Positions 25,086-33,423 of a DNA stretch of 64,000 bases are shown piece by piece. Origin of the DNA: Kitasatospora terrestris. Lineage in GTDB: Bacteria; Actinomycetota; Actinomycetes; Streptomycetales; Streptomycetaceae. Both the position numbers and the translations under genes were made by a program. The stretch lies in assembly GCF_039542905.1 (NCBI RefSeq), contig NZ_BAABIS010000001.1, positions 4,030,001-4,094,000 of the forward strand, in the 5' to 3' direction. Position 1 is the stretch's first letter, and each line of letters starts with the position of its first letter. Below the pieces are notes generated by a model. It had not been told where the DNA came from and did not search any database. It worked only from the letters and a program-made list of their open reading frames with translations.

Positions 25086-25138
25086 GGCCGGCCCCCGTCC
25101 TCGTCAGGCTGCGTGTTGCGTACGACTGCCACAACGAC

Positions 25139-25155
25139 ATACCCCCTGGGGGTAT
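25139..25155. promoter_or_regulatory. CsoR/RcnR-type operator palindrome
   Basis: ATACCCCCTGGGGGTAT is a perfect inverted repeat around a central T. It matches the AT-flanked C-tract/G-tract pattern reported for copper-sensing CsoR operators in Streptomyces. It lies directly upstream of the His-rich DUF4396 gene. Confidence 0.65.
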
Positions 25156-25189
25156 TCCGCAGCCTGACAGGAATCTTCTCCGGGCCGGG

Positions 25190-26851
25190 TTACTCCTTGC
25201 CGAGGACGGTGACGTCCAGCTGGTCGGCGGCGTACTCGGCGCGGATCACCTTCTTGTCGAACTTGCCGACCGAGGTCTTCGGCACCGCCTCCACGATCGC
25301 CCAGCGCTCGGGCAGCTGCCAGGACGCGATCCGCCCGGCCAGGAAGGCCCGCAGCTCGGGGAGGCCGGCCGTGGCACCGGGCCGCAGCACCACGGTGGCC
25401 AGCGGGCGCTCGCCCCACTTCTCGTCCGGGACGGCGACGACCGCGGCCTCGGCGACCTCGGGGTGGGCCATCAGCTGGTTCTCCAGCTCGACCGAGGAGA
25501 TCCACTCACCGCCGGACTTGATCACGTCCTTGGCCCGGTCGGTGAGGGTGAGGAAGCCGTCCGGGGTGATGGTGCCGACGTCGCCGGTGCGCAGCCAGCC
25601 GTCCTCGCTGAACTTGTCGTCGGGGCGCTCGGGGTCGTTGCCCGCGCCGCCGAAGTACGCGCCGGCGATCCACGGGCCGCGGACCTCCAGCTCGCCGGCG
25701 GCCTCGCCGTCGTGCGGCATCCGCTCGCCGGCCGGGCCGATCAGCCGGGCCTCGACCGAGGCGGGGAACCGGCCCTGGGTGACCCGGTACGGCCACTCCT
25801 GCTCGGGGGTGAGGCCACCGGGCGGGGTGGCGAAGGAGCCGAGCGGCGAGGTCTCGGTCATGCCCCAGGCGTGCACCACGCGGATGCCGTGACGCTCCTC
25901 GAAGCCCTTCATCAGGGCGGGCGGGCAGGCGGAGCCGCCGATCACGACCATGCGCAGCGAGGAGACGTCGTAGTCGCCGCCGTCCAGCTCGTCCAGCAGG
26001 CCGTTCCAGATGGTCGGGACGGCGGCGCTGACGGTCGGCTTCACCGCGGCGATCATCTCGGCGAGCGGCTCGGGCTGCAGGAAGCGGTCGGGCATCAGCA
26101 GGTTGGCGCCGGACATGAAGGCGGCGTGCGGGATGCCCCAGGCGTTCACGTGGAACATCGGGACCACCGGCAGCGCGGTGTCCTGGGCGGTCAGGCCGAA
26201 CATGTCGGCGGCGTTGACCTGCAGGCAGTGCAGGTAGACGGAGCGATGGCTGTAGACCACGCCCTTGGGGTCGCCGGTGGTGCCGGAGGTGTAGCAGAGG
26301 GCGGCGGCGGTCCGCTCGTCCAGGTCGGTGCGCCACGGGTAGTCGTCGGGGCGGTCGGCGATCAGCGCCTCGTACTCGTGCACGGTGCCGGCGAAGCCGG
26401 CCAGCAGCGCCGGGTCGTACGCGCCGGAGACCACGATGTGCTTGAGGGTGTCGTTCAGCTGCGGCAGGACGCCGGCCAGCAGCGGCAGCACGCTGCCGTT
26501 GACGATGATCACGTGGTCGGCGGCGTGGTCGATGATGTACGCCAGCTGGTGGGCGGGCAGCCGCAGGTTCAGGGTGTGCAGCACGGCGCCCATGGAGGGG
26601 ACGGCGAGGTACGCCTCCTGGTGCTCGGTGTTGTTCCACATCAGGGTCGCGACCACGGTGCCCTCGCGGACGCCCAGCTCGTCCCGCAGCGCGTGCGCCA
26701 GCCGTCCCGCCCGCGCGCCGACCTCGGCGAAGCTGCGGACCACCGGACCGGCACCGTCCCAGGTGGTGACGGTGGAGCCGCCGTGGATGGTGGACCCGTG
26801 CACCAGGATCCGGGCGACGGTGAGCGGAACGTCCTGCATCGTGCTGTACAC
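25190..26851 (-). CDS. Fatty acid-CoA ligase (AMP-dependent synthetase)
   Basis: A 553-residue ANL-superfamily enzyme activating a fatty acid to acyl-AMP and then acyl-CoA. Motifs seen: the P-loop-like YTSGTTGDPKGV, the aromatic gate VPMFHVNAWG, WGMTETSP, the hinge GDVGTITPDGFLTLTDRAKD and the catalytic Lys near the end in TSVGKFDKK. Length and motifs fit medium/long-chain ligases of the FadD type. The frame is open to 26878, but AGGAGG lies seven bases before the GTG at 26851. It is upstream of the DUF4396 gene on the same strand, but the operator between them argues for separate transcription. The exact chain length is unknown. Confidence 0.92.
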   Translation of the reverse strand: MYSTMQDVPLTVARILVHGSTIHGGSTVTTWDGAGPVVRSFAEVGARAGRLAHALRDELGVREGTVVATLMWNNTEHQEAYLAVPSMGAVLHTLNLRLPAHQLAYIIDHAADHVIIVNGSVLPLLAGVLPQLNDTLKHIVVSGAYDPALLAGFAGTVHEYEALIADRPDDYPWRTDLDERTAAALCYTSGTTGDPKGVVYSHRSVYLHCLQVNAADMFGLTAQDTALPVVPMFHVNAWGIPHAAFMSGANLLMPDRFLQPEPLAEMIAAVKPTVSAAVPTIWNGLLDELDGGDYDVSSLRMVVIGGSACPPALMKGFEERHGIRVVHAWGMTETSPLGSFATPPGGLTPEQEWPYRVTQGRFPASVEARLIGPAGERMPHDGEAAGELEVRGPWIAGAYFGGAGNDPERPDDKFSEDGWLRTGDVGTITPDGFLTLTDRAKDVIKSGGEWISSVELENQLMAHPEVAEAAVVAVPDEKWGERPLATVVLRPGATAGLPELRAFLAGRIASWQLPERWAIVEAVPKTSVGKFDKKVIRAEYAADQLDVTVLGKE

Positions 26852-27020
26852 GCGGGGTCCTCCTTGACCGGACGACACTCGACTACCCGCTAGTAGCCGG
26901 GGGTTCCGCCCGATTCTTCCGCCGCGGCCGGGGCGCTGTCAGCAGCCGCGACCCAGATGAGACCTGCGGCTCACCCGGAATCCGCCCCGCAGGACGGCCG
27001 GCGGCCGGCCAACGTCCGGC

Positions 27021-27055
27021 GGACGGCGGACGGCGGACGGCGGACGGCGGACGGT
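27021..27055. repeat. 7-bp tandem repeats (GGACGGC)
   Basis: Five head-to-tail copies of GGACGGC (the last ending in T) directly abut the stop codon of the DUF1906 gene, in the gap before the ligase gene. Confidence 0.85.
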
Positions 27056-28086
27056 CACCGGGCGACCGGCGCGTCCAGTCGGTTGCGGTCGATGTTGAGG
27101 GTGACGCCGCCGTACGACTCCTGGACGTTGCCCTGGTACTGGTGGATCCGGCTGCGGTCGCGCCACAGGTCGGCGGCGCCGAGCGCGCCGGCACCGTCGG
27201 TGGTGGTGGCCCTGCCGTCCCAACGGGCGTACCAGACCGCGTCCGGCAGCGGGGTGCTGCCGGCCCGGGCGGCGGCGGCCAGGTCGGCGACGCCGGAGTC
27301 GGTGGAGGAGTAGAAACCGGAGCGGTAGCCCGCCTTGTGCAGGGCCTGGGTCCAGCCGAGGGTGAACTCGACCACCGCCTGGCTGCACGCCGACTCGCGC
27401 GGGTACGACTCGATGTCCAGGTAGACCGGGCTGCCGCCGCGCAGGCCGAGCGCCTTCATCGCGCGGACCGCCGCGGCCGCCTCGTCCCGGCCCTGCTGGG
27501 CGGCGCGCGCCGGGTCGATCCGGCTGGTCTTGCGGCTGATCGTGGAGCACGGCGCCTGCAGGCCGACGTGGGTGGGGATCAGCCGCCAGCCCATCTCCCT
27601 GGCCTTCGACACCCAGTCGGCGGTGAGTCGCGGCTGGTCGCAGGCGCGCTGCGCGCCGCTCACGTAGATGCCGAGCGCGCCGTACGGGGAGGTGCCGCGC
27701 CAGGCGCGCAGGGCGTCCAGCGAGGGGGCGGTGCAGGCGTCGAAGCCCTCGCCGGTGAACAGCTCCTGCGGGAGCGACTCGCGGCGCTTGGCCCAGCCGG
27801 TGTCGGGGAGCGCCTTGCGGGTCAGCACGACCGGCTTCGATGCCGGTTCGAGCTGGGCCCGGCCGATCTGGGCGCTGCGGCCGGGGCGGGCGGGCTGGGC
27901 GGTGAGCTGGGCGGCGGCAAGCTCGACGGTGTCGGTCGCTGCCGGGCCGGTCGCGGCGGTGGGTCCGCCGGCACCGGCGGCGGCTGCGGTCGTGGCGGCG
28001 GGCTCCGGCTCGGGGAGACCGCCCTCGGCGGCGAGGAACAGGACGAGAGACGCGGCCGTCAGGGCCGCCGGTCCGAGGAAACGCAC
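27055..28086 (-). CDS. Exported DUF1906 (glycoside hydrolase-like) protein
   Basis: A 343-residue exported protein. A signal peptide (about 1-22) is followed by an Ala/Thr/Pro-rich region to about residue 80 and the DUF1906 domain (PF08924): GEGFDACTAPSLDALRAW, YGALGIYVSGAQRACDQ, the strand SPVYLDIESYPRES with acidic residues at the expected active-site position, GYRSGFYSSTDSG, and IHQYQGNVQESYGGVTLNID. The fold is a TIM barrel related to GH25-like hydrolases and to Rv2525c, a Tat-exported mycobacterial protein. A cell-wall glycan role is likely but unproven. GTG at 28086. It is divergent from the exporter gene at 28227. Confidence 0.88.
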   Translation of the reverse strand: MRFLGPAALTAASLVLFLAAEGGLPEPEPAATTAAAAGAGGPTAATGPAATDTVELAAAQLTAQPARPGRSAQIGRAQLEPASKPVVLTRKALPDTGWAKRRESLPQELFTGEGFDACTAPSLDALRAWRGTSPYGALGIYVSGAQRACDQPRLTADWVSKAREMGWRLIPTHVGLQAPCSTISRKTSRIDPARAAQQGRDEAAAAVRAMKALGLRGGSPVYLDIESYPRESACSQAVVEFTLGWTQALHKAGYRSGFYSSTDSGVADLAAAARAGSTPLPDAVWYARWDGRATTTDGAGALGAADLWRDRSRIHQYQGNVQESYGGVTLNIDRNRLDAPVAR

Positions 28087-28190
28087 CCTCCAGAGCTACT
28101 GACCGTTCATCACATCGAGGCGCGGACACGCTGAGGGCGTGACGTCGGTCACCCCTGTGGCGGGTATCCGACCTGCAGAAGTAACTGGCT

Positions 28191-28219
28191 TTGACCTTGT
28201 GCACTCCTTACGCCAGACT
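28191..28219 (+). promoter_or_regulatory. Predicted promoter of the EamA exporter gene
   Basis: TTGACC at 28191-28196, a 17-bp spacer, and CAGACT at 28214-28219. Transcription would begin at or next to the ATG at 28227, implying a leaderless message. No Shine-Dalgarno is visible before that ATG. Confidence 0.5.
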
Positions 28220-28226
28220 CGTCCGC

Positions 28227-29183
28227 ATGCCCAGCACCACCACCGCCACCACCGGCCCCGCGCTCACCACCGCCCCCGACGCCCGCTCCTTCTCCCGTCC
28301 CGTGGTGGAGGTGCGACGACGCGCGCGAGGCGTCCCCGCGCCGGTGCTGTGCGTGGTGTCGATGGTCGCGGTGCAGCTCGGCATCGCCGCCTCCAAGCCG
28401 CTGTTCGGGGTGCTCGGCGTCGCCGGGGCGACCTTCCTGCGGCTCACCTTCGCCGCCGCCGTCCTGCTCGCCTTCACCCGGCCCCGGTTGCGCGGCCGCA
28501 GCCACCGGGACCTGGTGATGGCCGGACTGCTCGGTGTGGCGTCCGCCGGGATGACCGCGCTGTTCGCCGGCGCCGTCGACCGGCTGCCGATGGGCACCGC
28601 CGCCACCATCGAGTTCCTCGGCCCGCTCGCCGTCGCCCTGGTCTTCGCCCGCCGGGCCGGTCACGTCCTGTGGGCGCTGCTGGCCGGCGGCGGCGTCGCC
28701 CTGCTCACCCTGTTCGGCTCCGAGGGCCCGGACGGCGCCGGACTCGACCCGGTCGGCTTGGCGTACGCCTTCGGCGCGGCCGCCTGCTACGCCGGGTACA
28801 TCCTGTTCACCGACAAGGTCGGCGCCGCCTTCAAGGGCTTCGAGGGGCTGGCCGTCTCCTTCACCATCGCCACCGTCGCCCTGGCACCGTTCGGCGCCGC
28901 GGAGGCCTGGCACGGACTGGCCGCCTCCGACACCCCGTGGCTGGCGCTGCTCGCCGTGGCCGGCGTGGCACTGCTCTTCCCGGTGCTGCCCTACGCGCTG
29001 GAGATGACCGCACTGCGACGGATGGAGCAGCGGGTCTTCAGCGTGATCGTCAGCCTCGACCCCGCGGTCAGCGCCGCGGTCGGCCTGCTGGTGCTCGGTC
29101 AGCTGCTGGGCTGGCCGCAGGTGCTGGGCATCGGCTGCGTGGTGCTGGCCAGCGTCGGGGCCACACTCACCGCGCGCCGCTGA
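28227..29183 (+). CDS. EamA/RhtA-family metabolite exporter
   Basis: A 318-residue membrane protein with about ten predicted spans arranged as two EamA repeats. The first contains GVAGATFLRLTFAAAVLL and PMGTAATIEFLGPLAVAL, the second PYALEMTALRRMEQRVF followed by LDPAVSAAVGLLVLGQ, both diagnostic of the RhtA-like DMT exporters that efflux amino acids or other small metabolites. The N-terminal 30 residues are polar and Thr-rich. ATG 28227 is preferred because the promoter elements upstream leave no room for a longer frame. Substrate unknown. Confidence 0.9.
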   Translation: MPSTTTATTGPALTTAPDARSFSRPVVEVRRRARGVPAPVLCVVSMVAVQLGIAASKPLFGVLGVAGATFLRLTFAAAVLLAFTRPRLRGRSHRDLVMAGLLGVASAGMTALFAGAVDRLPMGTAATIEFLGPLAVALVFARRAGHVLWALLAGGGVALLTLFGSEGPDGAGLDPVGLAYAFGAAACYAGYILFTDKVGAAFKGFEGLAVSFTIATVALAPFGAAEAWHGLAASDTPWLALLAVAGVALLFPVLPYALEMTALRRMEQRVFSVIVSLDPAVSAAVGLLVLGQLLGWPQVLGIGCVVLASVGATLTARR

Positions 29184-29230
29184 CGCCCCGCGCGGCGCTG
29201 ACGCCCACACGCCGCTGACGCCCTCGCATC

Positions 29231-29302
29231 CGTGCGGCCGTGCGGCCGTGCGGCCGTGCGGCCGTGCGGCCGTGCACCCGTGCGTCCGTGCGGCCGAGCA
29301 CC
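29231..29302. repeat. 8-bp tandem repeats (CGTGCGGC)
   Basis: About nine head-to-tail copies of CGTGCGGC, the later ones decayed, in the gap between the exporter gene and its terminator. Just before them GCTGACGCC occurs three times (29181-29224). Confidence 0.8.
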
Positions 29303-29312
29303 GGACACGCAG

Positions 29313-29346
29313 GAGGGGCTCGGGGAGGTGTCTCTCCGAGCCCCTC
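29313..29346. terminator. Bidirectional terminator, exporter gene / small exported protein gene
   Basis: An 11-bp perfect stem (29313-29323 with 29336-29346) extended by four inner pairs, one of them G-T, between convergent genes. Confidence 0.8.
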
Positions 29347-29417
29347 TGTCGTCCGTCGTCCCGTCGGACCCGCCCGGTGCGGTGACCCTTTCCGGCCGGG
29401 CGGTGCGACGGCCGGCG

Positions 29418-29750
29418 TCAGTCGGCGAGGACCGGCGCGAAGACGAAGGTGAAGTTGGCGTTGGACTGGTCGGCGAGGACCAGGCCCGCGTTGTCCTTCA
29501 CCCCGAGGTTGTTGTTCTGGTTCGAGGCACCGGCCCCGGTCGCCGTCTGCTGCGTCCAGCCGTAGTTGCCGTCGACGGAACCGAAGACGTTGCCGCTGCC
29601 GATGTTCGAGACCACGCTGCCGTTCGAGCCGTGGTCGGCAGCCGCACCGTTGTCGGCCGCTGCGGCGCCGACCCCGACGAGCAGCAGACCGGCTGCGAGC
29701 GGGACGGCGGCCAACAGGCCGGCCAGGCGAGTGGTGCGGAAGCGCGCCAT
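29418..29750 (-). CDS. Small exported Asn/Gly-rich protein
   Basis: A 110-residue protein with a clear signal peptide (about 1-32, basic start MARFRTTRLAG then a long hydrophobic core and AAAAD). The mature part of about 78 residues is rich in Gly, Asn, Ser and Val (VVSNIGSGNVFGSVDGNYGW, ASNQNNNLGVKDNAG) and lacks Cys. The composition is reminiscent of self-assembling surface proteins such as rodlins, but I cannot place it in that family. GGAGGAATTC precedes the ATG at 29750. Function unknown; a secreted structural protein is a guess from composition. Confidence 0.7.
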   Translation of the reverse strand: MARFRTTRLAGLLAAVPLAAGLLLVGVGAAAADNGAAADHGSNGSVVSNIGSGNVFGSVDGNYGWTQQTATGAGASNQNNNLGVKDNAGLVLADQSNANFTFVFAPVLAD

Positions 29751-30155
29751 GAATTCCTCCGTGGTGCCGTGGTACTGGGAACTGCTGATGGTTGCGGGAG
29801 TTCGCGGCCAGACGGACCCCTGCGGCTGCGACGCCGAGGACCAGACTTCCGCAACAAATCGACAAAGCACCAGCACCGGAACGGCTTTTCCCCCGTTAGC
29901 GTGACGTCGACGTGTCGGCGCATAGTCCGCACATCATCGGTTCGTTGACAGACACACCGCCGCCGACCTGCGAATTGACCCGTACGGCTGCGGGCCGCAC
30001 CCAACCGGACGCCGCGCGGGCGGAGCACGTTCGGCGAGCCGCGCGACTCGCACGGCGCACGAACCACCGAACGCGCCCCGGAAAAGTCGAATCAGCCATC
30101 CATGTCGACATTTCCAGCCGAATCGACCCACTTTGGATGAAATGAATAATGACGG
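29751..30155. other. 405-base intergenic region
   Basis: Separates the small exported protein gene (start at 29750) from the 3' end of the glcD-type gene. It must hold the promoter of the exported protein. GC content is lower than in the surrounding genes. A 77-codon frame at 29912-30145 has no recognisable Shine-Dalgarno or family and is not accepted. I see no RNA gene, strong hairpin or repeat. Confidence 0.6.
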
Positions 30156-31520
30156 TCAGAAGGTCTTACCCGGATTGAGGATTCCCAGCGGGTCGAAGAC
30201 TCCCTTGATCTGCCGCTGCAACTCCAGCCCGACCGGCCCCAGCTCCCGCGCCAGCCACTCCCGCTTCAGCAGCCCGATGCCGTGCTCGCCCGTCACCGTG
30301 CCGCCCAGCTCCAGCCCCAGCGCCATGATCTCGTCGAACGAACGGCGCGCCCGCTCCGTCTCGTCCTCGTCCTTCGCGTCGAAGATCACCACCGGGTGGG
30401 TGTTGCCGTCGCCCGCGTGCGACACCACGCCGATCGTCAGCCGGTGCCGGTCCGCGATCTCCGCCACCCCGTTCAGCATCTGCGCCAGTCGCGCCCGCGG
30501 CACCGCGACGTCGTCGATCATCGTCGTCCCCATCCGCTCCATCGCCGGCAGGGACAACCGCCGCGCCTGCATCAGCAGCTCCGACTCCGCCCGGTCCTCG
30601 GCCGGCACCACCCCCGTCGCCCCAGCCTCGGCACACACCTCCGCCACCGCCGCCACCCGTTCCCGGCGGTCCGGACCGTCGAACGCCACCAGCAGCAGCG
30701 CCCGCGTCGACTCCGGCAGGCCCATCTGCGCCATCTCGTTCACCGCGCGCACCGTCGTCGCATCCATCAACTCCATCAGCGACGGCACGAACCCCCGCGC
30801 CATCACCTCGCACACCGCCGCCCCCGCGGCGTCCACGCTGTCGAACTCCGCCGCCAGCACCAGCGCCGGCTCCGGCGCCGGACGCAGCGCCACCACCGCC
30901 TCCACCACCACCCCCAGCGTCCCCTCCGAGCCGACCAGCAGCCGCGTCAGGTCGTAGCCCGCCACGCCCTTCGCCGTCCGCCGCCCGGTCCGCAGCAGCC
31001 GTCCGTCCGCCAGCACCACCTCCAGGCCCAGCACGTACTCGCTGGTCACCCCGTACTTCACGCAGCACAGACCACCCGCGCCGGTGCCGATGTTGCCGCC
31101 GATCGTGCACGACTCCCAACTCGACGGGTCCGGCGGGTACGCCAACCCCACCTCGCCCGCCGCGCGCGACAGCTCCGCGTTCACCACCCCCGGCTGCACC
31201 ACCGCGATCCGCTCCACGGGATCGACCGCCAGGATCCGGTTCATCTTCGTCAGCGACAGCAGGACGCAGCCGTCCACCGCGTTCGCCCCGCCCGACAGGC
31301 CCGTCCGCGCACCCTGCGGCACCACCGGCACCCGCAGCTCGCTCGCCGTCCGCATCACGTGCTGCACCTGCTCCACCGACTCCGGGAACACCAGCACCGC
31401 CGGCTCGCCCGCCGCGCAGAACCCCGCCATGTCGTGCTTGTACGCCGCCAGCACGTCCCCGTCCACCGCCACCGCGCCCGCCGGCAGTCCCTGCCGCAGC
31501 CGCTCCACCAACTCGCCCAT
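30156..31520 (-). CDS. FAD-linked oxidase, GlcD type (glycolate oxidase / D-lactate dehydrogenase)
   Basis: A 454-residue flavoenzyme. The N-terminal PCMH-type FAD domain shows PVVPQGARTGLSGGANAVDG, SCTIGGNIGTGAGGLCCVKY and LLVGSEGTLGV. The C-terminal domain has the metal/substrate motifs VSHAGDGNTHP and GGTVTGEHGIGLLKREWL, and the protein ends in DPLGILNPGKTF. This is the standard GlcD/D-LDH layout, oxidising a 2-hydroxyacid such as glycolate or D-lactate. No GlcE/GlcF partners are next to it, so a stand-alone enzyme is more likely. GGAGG precedes the ATG at 31520. Confidence 0.93.
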   Translation of the reverse strand: MGELVERLRQGLPAGAVAVDGDVLAAYKHDMAGFCAAGEPAVLVFPESVEQVQHVMRTASELRVPVVPQGARTGLSGGANAVDGCVLLSLTKMNRILAVDPVERIAVVQPGVVNAELSRAAGEVGLAYPPDPSSWESCTIGGNIGTGAGGLCCVKYGVTSEYVLGLEVVLADGRLLRTGRRTAKGVAGYDLTRLLVGSEGTLGVVVEAVVALRPAPEPALVLAAEFDSVDAAGAAVCEVMARGFVPSLMELMDATTVRAVNEMAQMGLPESTRALLLVAFDGPDRRERVAAVAEVCAEAGATGVVPAEDRAESELLMQARRLSLPAMERMGTTMIDDVAVPRARLAQMLNGVAEIADRHRLTIGVVSHAGDGNTHPVVIFDAKDEDETERARRSFDEIMALGLELGGTVTGEHGIGLLKREWLARELGPVGLELQRQIKGVFDPLGILNPGKTF

Positions 31521-31629
31521 ACCGCGCCGCCTCCGCACTCGGGTACCCCTGTCCGCCTCGCACTCTCCCCCGCCCCGAAGTACACGGCAAGCACTCGGGC
31601 CCAGCCCGCTTCCGGCCCGCCCGCGGACC

Positions 31630-31670
31630 ACGACGGCGCCCGACCGGGTCGTCCGGTCGGGCGCCGTCGT
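31630..31670. terminator. Strong terminator downstream of the 31684-31896 gene
   Basis: A perfect 18-bp stem (31630-31647 with 31653-31670) with loop GTCGT. Its place just past 31684 supports a leftward transcript ending there. Confidence 0.88.
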
Positions 31671-31683
31671 CAAGCAGCGCGAA

Positions 31684-31896
31684 TCAGCCGGACAACGGCA
31701 CCACGGCGAGCCACACGCGCCCCCAGATCCCCACCGCACCGGCGGCCGCCGACGCGAACCGCCCGAAGCCTCCGCGTGCCTGCGCCGGCCTGGCCCGGAT
31801 CCACCCGCCGCACACGAGCACAGCCGCCAGCACGGCACCGACAGCCCAAGTCGCCCCCGGAGAAGTCCGGTACGCCCACCGGGCACCGAAATGCAC
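31684..31896 (-). CDS. Possible 70-aa membrane protein
   Basis: A 70-codon frame from ATG 31896 (MHFGARWAYRTSPGATWAVG) with two hydrophobic stretches (about 15-35 and 52-69) separated by an Arg/Gly-rich loop. The strong terminator at 31630-31670 right after its stop is the main support. No family is recognised. It lies next to an IS110 element and may be the remnant of a larger gene. Confidence 0.4.
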   Translation of the reverse strand: MHFGARWAYRTSPGATWAVGAVLAAVLVCGGWIRARPAQARGGFGRFASAAAGAVGIWGRVWLAVVPLSG

Positions 31897-32079
31897 CCCG
31901 CCGAACCGAGCACCAGCACGGTGACGACGACCTCCAGCACCGCTTCCCCGCCCAGGTGCGCCAAGGTCCGCCCCGGGCCCGCCCCCCCGTTACCTTCTTC
32001 GTGGCCCCGCAACGGGGCTCCCGGCCTCCGGTCCGGCATGACTGTTCCCCCCTGTAGTTCGCATGATCCGGGGGGTGGT

Positions 32080-32218
32080 GTCACCGGGCCGGAGGCATCG
32101 GTAGACCGCTGATAGAGGCAGGACCACCAGCGTGCTGGGAGGCTCTTCGTAACGTGGATGCCGGCGACTGGTGCCACGCCAACGAGGCCGGGACAGCACG
32201 ACCTCGTAAGGGATCAGC
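32080..32218 (+). ncRNA. Candidate bridge RNA region of IS110 copy 1
   Basis: In IS110 elements the non-coding end next to the transposase encodes a bridge RNA that pairs with target and donor DNA. The 139 bases upstream of this transposase start are non-coding and contain short complementary segments (for example CACCAG with CTGGTG across 32126-32178), compatible with such an RNA. Not verified by structure comparison. Confidence 0.3.
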
Positions 32219-33423
32219 GTGATCGACACCGACGACGTGGACGTCTTCCTCGGCCTGGACGTCGGCAAGGGCGAACACCACGGAACCGCGATGACCCGGG
32301 CCGGTAAACGGGTCTTCGACAAGCGGCTGCCGAACAGCGAGCCCAAGATGCGGGCCATGCTGGACAAGCTCACCGCGAAGCACGGCACCGTCCTGGTCGT
32401 GGTCGACCAGCCGGCCTCCATCGGCGCCCTGCCGCTCGCGGTCGCGCGGGACGTCGGATGCCGCGTCGCCTACCTGCCCGGCCTGACGATGCGCCGCCTC
32501 GCCGACCTCTACCCCGGCGAGGCCAAGACCGATGCCCGCGACGCGGCCATCATCGCGGACGCCGCCCGCACCATGCCGCACACCCTGTGCGGTATCGAGC
32601 TCGCCGACGAGACCATCGCCGAGCTGGAGATGATCGTCGGCTTCGACGACGACCTCGCCGGCGAGGCAACCAGGATCGCCAACCGGCTGCGCGGCCTGCT
32701 CACCCAGATCCACCCGCATCTGGAGCGCGTGCTGGGGCCCAGGATCGACCACCCCGCGGTGCTGGCCCTGCTGGAGCGGTTCGGCTCGCCGGCCGCCCTG
32801 CGCAAGGCCGGACGCCGCCGCCTGCTGAACATCGCCCGGCCGTTGGCCCCGCGCATGTTCGAGCGCCTGGTCGAGGACATCCTCACCGCGTTCGACGAGC
32901 AGACCGTCGTCGTCCCGGGCACCGAGGCAGCCGCGCTGATCGTGCCGAGTCTGGCCGGCTCGCTGCGGGCCGTCCTCGACCAGCGCAAGGTCCTGGAGAA
33001 GCGGATCCAGGAACTGCTGGACGAGCACCCCCTCTCGAAGATCCTCACCTCCATACCCGGCATCGGAACCCGGACCGGTGCCCGGGTTCTGATCGACGTC
33101 GGCGACGCGAGCGCGTTCCCGACCGCCGCCCACCTCGCCTCCTACGCCGGGCTCGCCCCTGCGACCCGCAGTTCCGGGTCCTCCATACGCGGTGAGCAAC
33201 CCTCCCGCCGGGGCAACAAGCAGCTGAAACGGGCGTTCTTCCTGGCCGCGTTCGCCTCGCTCGGCGATCCGGCCTCCCGCGCCTACTACGACAAAAAATC
33301 GGTCAGGGGAAACGCCATACTCAGGCTCTCCTCTGCCTGGCCAGACGCCGGGTCGACGTCCTGTTCGCGATGCTCCGCGACGGGACCTTCTACGAGTCCC
33401 GGCCGGCCACAGCAGTCAGCTGA
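32219..33423 (+). pseudogene. IS110 transposase, broken by a 1-nt deletion in a poly-A tract
   Basis: The zero frame encodes an IS110 transposase: an N-terminal RuvC-like DEDD domain (VDVFLGLDVGKGEHHG, EAKTDARDAAIIADAAR), a coiled middle and a C-terminal Transposase_20 domain with TSIPGIGTRTGARVL and HLASYAGLAPATRSSGSS. At A6 (33293-33298) the frame is lost. Reading one base back gives the family-typical ending GQGKRHTQALLCLARRRVDV and FAMLRDGTFYES with stop at 33421-33423. An A7 tract would restore the whole protein, about 401 residues. The break lies after the catalytic Ser region, so partial activity or slippage cannot be excluded. Confidence 0.85.

Larger units (their letters stand above)
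32060..33423 (+). mobile_element. IS110-family insertion sequence (copy 1, frameshifted)
   Basis: Consists of about 150 bases of structured leader and a 1.2-kb transposase gene of the IS110 family. IS110 elements lack terminal inverted repeats, so both ends are approximate: the left end is taken near the start of the leader and the right end near the transposase stop. It abuts the 3' end of an unknown gene on the opposite strand and lies at the left border of the mosaic region. Confidence 0.7.

Noticed and set aside
27001..29302. Short tandem repeats at 27021-27055 and 29231-29302 as possible CRISPR or origin elements.
   Set aside because: Units of 7-8 bp without spacers are simple GC-rich microsatellites. 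No CRISPR array or cas gene is present in the window.
29912..30145. 77-codon plus-strand frame in the 29751-30155 gap.
   Set aside because: No Shine-Dalgarno, odd composition and no recognisable family.
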